Below, piece by piece: positions 18,719 through 26,792 of a stretch of 64,000 nt of DNA (position 1 is its first letter; every line of letters begins with the position of its first letter). The stretch comes from DASZWJ01 sp963813895 (lineage in GTDB: Bacteria; Pseudomonadota; Gammaproteobacteria; JAURND01), in contig CAWFAS010000001.1 of the NCBI GenBank assembly GCA_963813895.1, positions 496,001-560,000 on the forward strand. Reading direction: 5' to 3'. A model generated the notes under the pieces. It was given only the letters and a program-made list of their open reading frames with translations. It searched no databases and was not told where the DNA came from. The position numbers were made by a program, and so were the translations under genes.

Positions 18719-19600
18719 ATGCCCAGTAAACTTTTATTCAAAACACAGACCTCTCTTAGCCGTTATCTAGTTATCGCTATGCTTTTCTTCTCAGGCCAAG
18801 CTTTTTCTTGGGATGCAACGGGCCACCGCATCATCGCAGCGATCGCGTATAGCCATTTGATGCCCCATGTCAGAAATACCGTGGACTACTTAACCGCCAT
18901 AGATGATAAGGGTTATTCCCCCTTATCAAGATTTCTCTATCTAGCAACCGTGCCAGACAGTTGGCGACAGGCCGACGGCGGTCAGTCTGCTGCTTGGCAT
19001 TATCTCAATATTCCGTGGAGTACTGATGGCTTTCCTATTACCCCTGCAACAAGCCCCAATCTAATCTCCGTTATGCAGGAAAGCGAAAATACGTTAATGA
19101 GTACTCATGCCACAGATAAACAAAAAGTAACCGCTTTGGCTTATGTGTTACATTTAACTGGAGATGCTCACCAACCGCTACATTGTATAAACCGTTTTAG
19201 TGCACAATTCCCTACAGGTGATCGAGGTGGAAATCTATTTCCCATTAAAGATAATCGTGTGGACAACTTACATGCGTATTGGGATCAAGGGGCTTTGTGG
19301 CTTACCCCTGCTAGTTGGCGTTATCCTTTAACCAATAAAAATGTGCAACGTCTCGCCCGACAATTACAGCAACGCTTCCCAGCAGATTTTTTTGCCGCTA
19401 AAGTGCAAGATCTACAGGTTAGCGACTGGACTCGGGAATGTTATAACATTGCTCGAGAGACTGTTTATCAATTGACCCCGAATGCCCGTCCTTCGCTACA
19501 ATACCGAGAGCGTGCGGCAACGATAGTGGGAGAGCAGTTGACATTGGCAGGTTACCGCTTGGGGAATTTATTAAACCAGCTGTTAGCTAGTAAATCATAA
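18719..19600 (+). CDS. S1/P1 family nuclease, exported
   Basis: A 293-residue zinc-dependent nuclease/phospholipase C-fold protein. A signal peptide of about 30 residues ends at GQAFS|W, leaving Trp as the mature N-terminus, which in S1/P1 enzymes coordinates zinc; the next motif WDATGHRIIAAIAY supplies the first His. Further ligands are in LTGDAHQPLH (about residues 143-152), DRGGNLF and NLHAYWDQG. It degrades single-stranded DNA/RNA and 3' nucleotides in the periplasm or outside, perhaps for nucleotide salvage in a host cell. It stands alone between two palindromic repeats. Confidence 0.92.
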   Translation: MPSKLLFKTQTSLSRYLVIAMLFFSGQAFSWDATGHRIIAAIAYSHLMPHVRNTVDYLTAIDDKGYSPLSRFLYLATVPDSWRQADGGQSAAWHYLNIPWSTDGFPITPATSPNLISVMQESENTLMSTHATDKQKVTALAYVLHLTGDAHQPLHCINRFSAQFPTGDRGGNLFPIKDNRVDNLHAYWDQGALWLTPASWRYPLTNKNVQRLARQLQQRFPADFFAAKVQDLQVSDWTRECYNIARETVYQLTPNARPSLQYRERAATIVGEQLTLAGYRLGNLLNQLLASKS

Positions 19601-19632
19601 TAGATAACTATTTGTGCGCCATATTAACCAAA

Positions 19633-19775
19633 GAGCCAACAGAGACTGCCCCCATCCTAACCTTCCCCCGCAAGCGGGGGAAGGAACTGTTGGGCAGAAA
19701 ACTAAAAGTCCGCACCTTACAGTCCCTTCCCCCGCTTGCGGGGGAAGGTTAGGATGGGGGCAGTCTCTATTGGCT
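19633..19775. repeat. Large palindromic repeat family B, copy 2
   Basis: Arms beginning AGCCAACAGAGACTGCCCCC and ending CAGTCTCTATTGGCT, each with the internal hairpin CTTCCCCCGC-AA-GCGGGGGAAG. The arms match copy 1 (7121-7278) closely while the central spacers differ, which suggests that pairing is what is conserved. Confidence 0.95.
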
Positions 19776-19814
19776 TCCCGATTATGATGCTAAATAAAAA
19801 TAAGGATGCTAAAC

Positions 19815-21338
19815 ATGAATTTATTAAAACAATTAAACCTGACGGCAGAAAATTCAGGCGTCAGTACAGGTATCCCAGGATGGTCAGCTACACATTCCAA
19901 TGATGTTCTATCTTCAATAAATCCGGCCACGGGAGAAGTAATTGCGCAAGTAAAAACTGCCAGCCTAGAAGATTATGCCATGGTGGTTGCAGAATCATTA
20001 CGTGCCTTTGAAAAATGGCGTCAAGTACCCGCGCCACAGCGTGGAGAGTTGGTGCGGTTGATCGGCGCAGAATTACGTGTCCACAAAGACGCGTTGGGCA
20101 CCCTGGTTTCCCTGGAGATGGGTAAAATTAAACAAGAGGGCGATGGGGAAGTACAAGAAATGATAGACATGGCAGATTTTGCCGTGGGACAGTCGCGAAT
20201 GCTTTATGGCAAAACCATGCATTCTGAGCGGTCTTCGCATCGCATGTATGAACAATGGCAGCCACTAGGACCTGTGGGCGTCATTTCAGCGTTTAATTTT
20301 CCGGTGGCGGTGTGGGCTTGGAATGCATTTATCGCTGCTATCTGTGGCGATACGGTGATTTGGAAACCTTCCCCCAAGACACCATTGTGCGCCATTGCAG
20401 TGCAGAAGATCTGTGAGCGGGTGATGGAGCGTGCAGGACATCCGGGTATATTTTCACTTTTTATTACTCAGGATGATGCCCTGGCCGCGGATTTCGTTGC
20501 CGACAAACGCTTGCCATTGATCTCATTTACTGGCTCGGTGCCCATTGGCCGTAAAGTCAATGAGGTGGTGGCACATCGTTTGGGTAGAACGCTACTGGAA
20601 CTGAGCGGAAACAATGCCGTGATTATTGACCCATCCGCTGACCTTAAGCTGGCAGTGCCGGCGATTGTGTTTGGTGCTGTTGGCACTGCCGGCCAGCGTT
20701 GTACCTCGTTAAGGCGCTTGATTGTGCATAAATCCATTTATGAATCCCTGCTGCGGGAACTAGTGAATGTATATAAGAAAATACTCATTGGTGACCCACT
20801 TAAGCCGGAGGTATTAATGGGACCTTTAATTGACCAGGCGGCGGTGAAAAATTATCAAGCTGCATTAGAGGCAGTGCGTCAGCAAGGGGGCGAGATAGTT
20901 TTTGGTGGTAATCCCATTTCCGGAAAAGGATTTTTTGTAGAACCGACGCTAGTACGTGCGCAACCCCATTGGCATATTGTGCAATGTGAAACTTTTGCTC
21001 CTATTTTGTATGTAATGCCGTATGAAGATTTAGAGCAGGCTATAAAAATACAAAATGACGTACCGCAGGGATTATCCTCAGCTATTTTTACTGAAAATCT
21101 CAGACATGCTGAATATTTTCTATCGGCTAGTGGCAGTGACTGCGGAATTGCCAATGTTAATATCGGCACTTCGGGCGCTGAAATCGGTGGTGCATTTGGT
21201 GGAGAAAAGGAAACGGGAGGTGGCAGAGAAGCGGGTTCTGATGCCTGGAAAGCGTATATGCGCCGTCAGACTTCTACCATCAATTGGGGCAGTGCGTTAC
21301 CTCTGGCGCAGGGGATACGCTTTGAAATAGGGGTTTGA
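19815..21338 (+). CDS. Aldehyde dehydrogenase family 7 (alpha-aminoadipic semialdehyde dehydrogenase-like)
   Basis: A 507-residue NAD-dependent aldehyde dehydrogenase. The catalytic Glu lies in LELSGNNAVI (about 260) and the catalytic Cys in AGQRCTSLRR (about 296). GFTGSxxIG-type cofactor contacts are seen as SFTGSVPIGRKV. The pattern NIGTSGAEIGGAFGGEKETG GGREAGSDAWK near the C-terminus marks the ALDH7/antiquitin group, which oxidises aminoadipate semialdehyde (lysine degradation). The start at 19815 has TAAGGA 8 bp upstream; an ATG at 19806 overlaps that site. No lysine pathway partner is adjacent, so the in vivo substrate is inferred. Confidence 0.88.
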   Translation: MNLLKQLNLTAENSGVSTGIPGWSATHSNDVLSSINPATGEVIAQVKTASLEDYAMVVAESLRAFEKWRQVPAPQRGELVRLIGAELRVHKDALGTLVSLEMGKIKQEGDGEVQEMIDMADFAVGQSRMLYGKTMHSERSSHRMYEQWQPLGPVGVISAFNFPVAVWAWNAFIAAICGDTVIWKPSPKTPLCAIAVQKICERVMERAGHPGIFSLFITQDDALAADFVADKRLPLISFTGSVPIGRKVNEVVAHRLGRTLLELSGNNAVIIDPSADLKLAVPAIVFGAVGTAGQRCTSLRRLIVHKSIYESLLRELVNVYKKILIGDPLKPEVLMGPLIDQAAVKNYQAALEAVRQQGGEIVFGGNPISGKGFFVEPTLVRAQPHWHIVQCETFAPILYVMPYEDLEQAIKIQNDVPQGLSSAIFTENLRHAEYFLSASGSDCGIANVNIGTSGAEIGGAFGGEKETGGGREAGSDAWKAYMRRQTSTINWGSALPLAQGIRFEIGV

Positions 21339-21348
21339 ATTTTTGAAA

Positions 21349-21446
21349 GCTATCCTGAGCGCACCGAGCCGCGACCGTTAGGGAACGTTTACGTTCTCAA
21401 ATAAACGCTCCCTAACGGTCGCGGCTCCGTGTCGCTCAGGATGACT
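21349..21446. repeat. Palindromic repeat family A, copy 3
   Basis: Nested form with outer arms AGCTATCCTGAGCG / CGCTCAGGATGACT and the family A core with one substitution (GGGAACGTTTA). It fills the junction between the convergent ALDH and IcmC-like genes and ends 2 bp before the latter's stop codon. Confidence 0.95.
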
Positions 21447-21448
21447 GA

Positions 21449-23269
21449 TTACCAGGCAAAACCAAACGTCGCTCTGACCACATCCCAAGTGGTGATGATA
21501 TTTACGGCTAGAATACCAGCCACAATATGGACGATACTCTTGGTGAGAGTACCCTGATGTGATTGGCTACCCATTTTGGACAACAGTATCCAACCGCGTA
21601 CAAAGGCAATTAGGCCCACCAGCTTGACGATATCTATAACCGCATCTTTCAAGTGGTCGTAGGTCATTCCCGCTACGTCACTATCAGAATAGGAGAATAG
21701 GGATGAGTCACCGCCCATAAAAAATATGGTCCCATTAGACACTTGCAGGGTTGATGGCAGATAAATCAGTGCCGTTCCGGTAATAACATAGGCCAAGGCG
21801 CTGATCATGCTAGTATGAGATGTGGAGGAGGAGCTCTTGCTTTCACCGATTTGCTTAAACTTTGATATACCTATCATACAAAACACCACACCAATCGTGT
21901 AACACAGCGCGAATACTAAGCGAATTAGCGCTGGAATTTGCGTGCGCAGTGAGTCTAAGAATTTGTCGGCATCAAATGAACTAAAACCCTCACTCCCCCA
22001 ATCAACAGGAGTTGCATTGTTTGATCGGCCGGAAGCAATAGCCTCGTCTATTTTATCGCGAAATTCACTGTAGCAGGCATTCTGGTCATAGCAGGTACCA
22101 TAGCCAGGCATAGTGGTTTTGCCCAATAGCCAGTTCATATATTGTTCCGTAGTCCAACCCAAAGTTAGTCTATGTTTTTCAAAATCATTCCAGCTGCCAG
22201 TATAGGTCGAAAGATACTTTAATAGGTTGTAGAGGTCAGTAGGCGTATATAAATTAGGATCCAGGCCCATGCGTCTGGCTATATCAGCCCAGTCAACTTC
22301 TTCGCTGTTATTGATGGCATTATTTACTTCATCCCATAAATCTCCATAGTTTTTTAACTCATTGTTCAGGTTATTATATTGATTGATCAAAGCCTCTTTT
22401 TGAGCCTGCAAATCAGTTAGAAATTGCGCGGCGCTTTTGCCAGAATTCAGTGCCCCCTGTAAAGCAGCATCGAAATCATTGGGATCGTTGCCCATGGCGA
22501 CCCATTCATCCTTAAGTTGTTGCAGTAAAGATTGAGGAGTGCCGCCATTGTTGAGCAGGGTTGAAAATTCCTGTGGGGTCAACCCAAGGTCACTAGCGCC
22601 TCGCGCGGCGTCTGGGAAAGTGGTTGGATCATTTCCGGCATCAACCCACGCTTTTTTCATGGCGTCAAAATCTGCAGCAGGATTAAAGGTGGGTGAGGTG
22701 ACTGATGATTTAAATTTAGAAACGGGTATGCCCAATGTTCCGGCAGCGGCAACTGCTGCTGCAAAAGCATTTGGATCTTTTCCGGCCGCTATCCAGGCTG
22801 CTCGCATATCAGCGGTCTGTTCCGGGGTATAGGAAAAAGTTTTTTGTTGATCAACAGGGTTCCAAGCTCCTTTACCCGCAGTCGCAGCATTTATAAACTC
22901 AGTGGGGCTGTACCCCATTTTGGTAGCAGCATTGACGGCGGCAATAAAATCCTCGGGCCGAGCTCCTGAAGCTTCCCAGGCCGTTTTCATGGCACTAACT
23001 TGTGCAGCCGGATCAAATGTACCTCCTTGAGAATTTGCGGCAGCATCAAAATCTGAAGGAGAACCACCGAGTACTGACCAGGCTTCGATCGCGGCCGTGA
23101 ACGCATTGGGATCTCTTCCGGATTTTATCCAAGCTGCTTTCATATATTCAGCCGCCTCAGTAGTATACGCCTGATTGGTGTAATTATAGTCCGCAGCTAC
23201 GGCCGTAGACATAAAAAAAGCGGATAAGATAAGAAAGCCGGTAGCGAATATTTTTCTGTGAATGTGCAT
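21449..23269 (-). CDS. IcmC/DotE-like type IVB secretion membrane protein with five N-terminal repeats
   Basis: A 606-residue exported protein (numbering here from the open frame of 610). A signal peptide ends at STAVAA|DYN (about 30). Five tandem repeats follow, starting near residues 47, 98, 159, 208 and 256, with consensus MK.AW...G.DP..F..A...A..LG.SP..F. A coil-rich region (about 290-325) and a mixed region with two Cys (CYDQNAC, 397-403) come next. The last 165 residues have four hydrophobic segments and resemble IcmC/DotE and DotV of the Legionella Dot/Icm system: IPALIRLVFALCYTIGVVF, KFKQIGES, ALIYLPSTLQV, IAFVRGWILLSKMG. Canonical IcmC is under 200 residues, so this is a fusion or an expanded paralogue. 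No other dot/icm gene is nearby. The ATG at 23269 (GTGAGA upstream) is preferred to a GTG at 23281. Function in secretion is inferred. Confidence 0.72.
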   Translation of the reverse strand: MHIHRKIFATGFLILSAFFMSTAVAADYNYTNQAYTTEAAEYMKAAWIKSGRDPNAFTAAIEAWSVLGGSPSDFDAAANSQGGTFDPAAQVSAMKTAWEASGARPEDFIAAVNAATKMGYSPTEFINAATAGKGAWNPVDQQKTFSYTPEQTADMRAAWIAAGKDPNAFAAAVAAAGTLGIPVSKFKSSVTSPTFNPAADFDAMKKAWVDAGNDPTTFPDAARGASDLGLTPQEFSTLLNNGGTPQSLLQQLKDEWVAMGNDPNDFDAALQGALNSGKSAAQFLTDLQAQKEALINQYNNLNNELKNYGDLWDEVNNAINNSEEVDWADIARRMGLDPNLYTPTDLYNLLKYLSTYTGSWNDFEKHRLTLGWTTEQYMNWLLGKTTMPGYGTCYDQNACYSEFRDKIDEAIASGRSNNATPVDWGSEGFSSFDADKFLDSLRTQIPALIRLVFALCYTIGVVFCMIGISKFKQIGESKSSSSTSHTSMISALAYVITGTALIYLPSTLQVSNGTIFFMGGDSSLFSYSDSDVAGMTYDHLKDAVIDIVKLVGLIAFVRGWILLSKMGSQSHQGTLTKSIVHIVAGILAVNIITTWDVVRATFGFAW

Positions 23270-23281
23270 ATATAGTCTCAC

Positions 23282-23633
23282 TGTTCTAAATCACCCATAG
23301 GTGTTTAAGCCATGTTTGCCAAGGCAGCCCTGACTAGGCTAAGTTCTTTCCTCCAGGTTCTGTCACATTAGACAAAAAACTAAAGGTTCATTAATGAATG
23401 TTAAAAACTATATTACCTGAATAAAATTAAGGAAATATGAATGGGAGATTTTTTATAAATCTGCCCTGTTAAGACTTAAGGCTCCTCATGATTTATTGTT
23501 AAGGTCTACCAGCTTGATGGTATTATGATACAGAAGCAACATTAAGGACTTCTTAAGAGAGTAGTTAGAAATTAAAATTTTCCTCGATTATCAGGCTGCA
23601 GATAGCTAAAAATTCCTTTATGAGGCCATTATT
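23282..23633. other. Divergent intergenic region between the IcmC-like gene and nadK
   Basis: 352 bp without a gene I can support. It is AT-rich and must hold two outward promoters. The best plus-strand guess is TTGTTA (23496-23501) with TATTAT (23521-23526), but the 19-bp spacing makes it weak. No palindromic repeat is present here, unlike at the convergent junctions. Confidence 0.5.
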
Positions 23634-24545
23634 ATGAGCCAAAACCAAATCTTTAAACAGGTTGCCATTATCGGCCGTCAGCGTCAGGATAGTAATCAGG
23701 AAACTTTTATAGCCTTGTATGAATACCTGAAAACGCGTGGATATAAGGTGGTTTTTGAGCGTGATACTGCGCCCCAGTTACCTTCCATCAGCGACCGGGA
23801 TCGCATTCCAGGTGATCGTCTGGCCGAAGCTTGTGAGATCCTATTGGTTGTAGGTGGTGATGGTAACCTATTACATGCGGCACAAATTGCAGTGGCACAG
23901 TCACTGCCAGTTATTGGTATCAATCGCGGCAGATTAGGTTTTCTTACGGATATTTATCCTCATGAGTTCGCTAAGATTGAGCAGGTGTTAAATGGCCAAT
24001 ACCGAGAAGAACAACGCTTTTTATTAGCTGCTCATATACTGCATCAAGGGCAAGTCATTGCTAAAATTGAAGCTTTAAATGAAATTGTGCTGTCTCCCGG
24101 CAAGATCGCCCATATGGTCGAGTTTGATATAGTTATTAATGAACAACCGGTATGTGAACTACGCGCGGATGGTTTAATCGTTGCCACCCCAACTGGGTCT
24201 ACAGCCTATGCGCTCTCCGGGGGAGGGCCTATTTTACATCCCAGCCTGAACGCTATCGTAATGGTCCCCATGTTTCCACACACATTAAGCAATCGCCCGA
24301 TTGTTTTAGATGCCAATAGCCATATCACCATTACTATACCCGAAAGTAATGAGGCGACCCCCTATGTCAGCGGTGATGGGCAAAAACGTATTGTTGTATC
24401 CAGGGGAGGCATTCTCACCATAGAAAAAAAATCACAATGGCTACGCCTTATTCACCCACTTGATTATAATTACTTTGAAACACTACGCTCTAAGCTAGGC
24501 TGGCAGGGTAGTGGTATAACGACGCGGCGGACATCTCCATGTTAA
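23634..24545 (+). CDS. nadK: NAD kinase
   Basis: A 303-residue ATP-NAD kinase producing NADP. The GGDG motif is in LLVVGGDGNLLHAA (about 71-84), followed by GINRGRLGFLTDI and the NAD-binding PTGSTAYALSGGGPI (about 185-199). Length and order are typical of the gammaproteobacterial enzyme. Its last 7 bp overlap the start of recN, so the two are co-transcribed, an arrangement widely seen in this class. Confidence 0.96.
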   Translation: MSQNQIFKQVAIIGRQRQDSNQETFIALYEYLKTRGYKVVFERDTAPQLPSISDRDRIPGDRLAEACEILLVVGGDGNLLHAAQIAVAQSLPVIGINRGRLGFLTDIYPHEFAKIEQVLNGQYREEQRFLLAAHILHQGQVIAKIEALNEIVLSPGKIAHMVEFDIVINEQPVCELRADGLIVATPTGSTAYALSGGGPILHPSLNAIVMVPMFPHTLSNRPIVLDANSHITITIPESNEATPYVSGDGQKRIVVSRGGILTIEKKSQWLRLIHPLDYNYFETLRSKLGWQGSGITTRRTSPC

Positions 24546-26206
24546 AACACTTACATATCAAACACTTTACGATCATTACGGAACATGAGTTGGAATTAGG
24601 CAGTGGGCTTACGGTACTGACAGGAGAAACTGGCGCGGGAAAATCTATCTTAATAGATGCCTTGGGCATTGTCCTGGGACAACGAGCGGATGCCTCACTC
24701 ATACAAAATAGTCGCGATCGCTGTGAAGTAACGGCTATTTTTGAGATAAGTAATATTAAAGCAGCTCAAGAATGGCTCACTGAGCAGGAATTTGATGAAG
24801 GGGAAGAATGTTTGATCCGGCGGGTAATTAATCGTGATGGTCGTTCGCGCAATACTATCAATGGACGGCCATGCACGGTACAACAAGTGCGGGAATTGGC
24901 AACTTTATTAGTTCATATTCACGGCCAGAATCAGCATTCATTGCTATTAAAAGCCGATTATCAGCGCCAGATATTGGATAGTTTTGCGGGCCATGAGGAC
25001 CTCTATCAGCCAGTGCGCGACTGTTATGCAAACTGGCGACAACTGCAACAAGCATTAGGGGCGATCGAGGCTGCTGACGATTATAGTTCCCAACAAGAAC
25101 TGTTGAATTTTCAGTTACAGGAATTTATTCAATTGGATTTGCAGCCCGCGGAGCTAGTGAAGCTAAATCAGGAACAGCAGACTCTGGCGTATGCAGAGCA
25201 ATGGCTTATGTCTTGTCAGCAAGTCATTGCCCTGCTCGCCGAAGATGAATGCAGTCCAGTATTAACGAGTTTATATTCCGCCAAGCAACTATTGAACAAT
25301 CTCTCAGGCGCCAACCCCAATCTGTCAGCCGCTGGTGAACTATTGCAGCAGGCCATTATTCAATCCGAAGAAGCTATCAACGAAGTCCGTAAAGCACAAA
25401 ATACCATAGAACCCGATCCACAGCGTCTGACTGCAATTGATCAGCGTTTGGCCCTCATCCAGGATTTAGCTCGTAAACATCGCGTTGAACCCGAAGCCCT
25501 ATTGCAAAAACAACAAAAAATCAGTGAACAATTACAACAACTCTGCTCGCGGGATGAACGGCTAGCCCTGTTAAAGCTGCAAATCGCCGATAAAGTTGCC
25601 CAATATAAAACTGCAGCTAAAAAACTCACCGCCAGCCGCGATAAGGCGGCGCAACGCTTAAGTAAGGCGGTTTCGGAGCAAATGCGTGTTCTGGGTATGC
25701 CTAATGGTCGATTCACCGTCCAATTAACCTCCCAAAATAGGGATAGTCCGCACCCTTATGGAGATGAGGGGGTGGAATTTTTAGTAACTGCCAATGCTGG
25801 GCAGCCCTTGCAACCCTTAAGTAAAGTAGTCTCTGGTGGCGAATTATCACGTATTTCTTTGGCCATGCAAGTAATAACTGCTAAAGCCAATGCAGCTCCG
25901 ACCCTTATTTTCGATGAGGTTGATGCGGGAGTAGGCGGTCGAACAGCGGAAATTGTAGGGCAACAATTGAAAAAATTAGGCCAAGCAGCCCAGGTGTTAT
26001 GCGTGACCCACTTGCCCCAGGTGGCCGCTCAAGGAGACCTGCACCTATACATCCAAAAAGTGGAAAAAAATAATGCGGTAGAGACAGTGATTCAGCCTTT
26101 AGGCTCTATGGAAAAAATTGCCGAGATTGCACGTATGCTGGGAGGAGTGACCATCACTGAGAAAACGCTGGCTCATGCTAGGGAGATGTTGGGGATAGAG
26201 GTTTAA
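24539..26206 (+). CDS. recN: DNA repair protein RecN
   Basis: A 555-residue SMC-like ATPase for double-strand break repair. The Walker A motif GETGAGKSILIDALG is at about residues 30-44, long coiled-coil arms occupy about 150-400, and the ABC signature VSGGELSRISLAMQ is followed by Walker B in TLIFDEVDAGVGG (about 455-467). It overlaps nadK by 7 bp. No LexA-type operator can be placed because the upstream DNA is coding. Confidence 0.96.
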   Translation: MLKHLHIKHFTIITEHELELGSGLTVLTGETGAGKSILIDALGIVLGQRADASLIQNSRDRCEVTAIFEISNIKAAQEWLTEQEFDEGEECLIRRVINRDGRSRNTINGRPCTVQQVRELATLLVHIHGQNQHSLLLKADYQRQILDSFAGHEDLYQPVRDCYANWRQLQQALGAIEAADDYSSQQELLNFQLQEFIQLDLQPAELVKLNQEQQTLAYAEQWLMSCQQVIALLAEDECSPVLTSLYSAKQLLNNLSGANPNLSAAGELLQQAIIQSEEAINEVRKAQNTIEPDPQRLTAIDQRLALIQDLARKHRVEPEALLQKQQKISEQLQQLCSRDERLALLKLQIADKVAQYKTAAKKLTASRDKAAQRLSKAVSEQMRVLGMPNGRFTVQLTSQNRDSPHPYGDEGVEFLVTANAGQPLQPLSKVVSGGELSRISLAMQVITAKANAAPTLIFDEVDAGVGGRTAEIVGQQLKKLGQAAQVLCVTHLPQVAAQGDLHLYIQKVEKNNAVETVIQPLGSMEKIAEIARMLGGVTITEKTLAHAREMLGIEV

Positions 26207-26344
26207 AAGTAGACAGGCCGGGTACTACGGCCCCTCCTTTAACAAGCCTGTGAAATGGGTTATTATGCGGCAGCAATAAATAACTCACCCGATCAGAGAT
26301 CGGACGCTCTACACGATTCAATAAAATTTTGTTTGGATACCATT

Positions 26345-26665
26345 ATGCGCAGGCTAACAATAATAAGTTTATGTTTAACTAGTTTTTTACTGGCTTCCTG
26401 TTCGTGGATACATCCCTACCAACCCAGCGTACAACAAGGGAATATTTTAACCAATACACAATTGGAACGGGTGCGGGTGGGAATGAGTAAGGACCAAGTA
26501 GAAGAAGTATTGGGATCACCCGTTCTGGTAAATACTTTTAATGATAATTACTGGCCTTATGTTTATACCTACCAGCGTAATGGCGGCCCCATTATTAAAA
26601 AGCAGCTGGATTTGTATTTTAGTAATGACCGTTTGGTGCGCATAGAAGGAAATTATCGACAATAG
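26345..26665 (+). CDS. bamE: Outer membrane protein assembly factor BamE (lipoprotein)
   Basis: A 106-residue lipoprotein of the BAM complex that inserts outer-membrane beta-barrels. It has a lipobox LLASC with Cys at about residue 19, and the SmpA/OmlA motifs RVRVGMSKDQVEEVLGSPV and DNYWPYVYTYQRNG. The ATG at 26345 is chosen because it puts the signal peptide at the N-terminus; the frame is open 30 codons upstream but that stretch has no family match. It follows recN by 138 bp and ends before a family C palindrome. Confidence 0.93.
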   Translation: MRRLTIISLCLTSFLLASCSWIHPYQPSVQQGNILTNTQLERVRVGMSKDQVEEVLGSPVLVNTFNDNYWPYVYTYQRNGGPIIKKQLDLYFSNDRLVRIEGNYRQ

Positions 26666-26685
26666 TGATCTGTCATCCTGAACAA

Positions 26686-26782
26686 GCTGTCATCCTGAAC
26701 GCAGTGAAGGATCTCCATAGGGTGGCTTTTCAGCAATATGTGCCACCATACGGAGATCCTTCACTGTGTTCAGGATGACAGC
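26686..26782. repeat. Palindromic repeat family C, copy 1
   Basis: Arms GCTGTCATCCTGAACGCAGT / ACTGTGTTCAGGATGACAGC and inner stem GAAGGATCTCC / GGAGATCCTTC, then GTGGC / GCCAC at the loop. A partial extra copy of the end (GTCATCCTGAAC) precedes it at 26672. It lies between convergent bamE and glmS. Confidence 0.95.
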
Positions 26783-26792
26783 ATACCCAATC

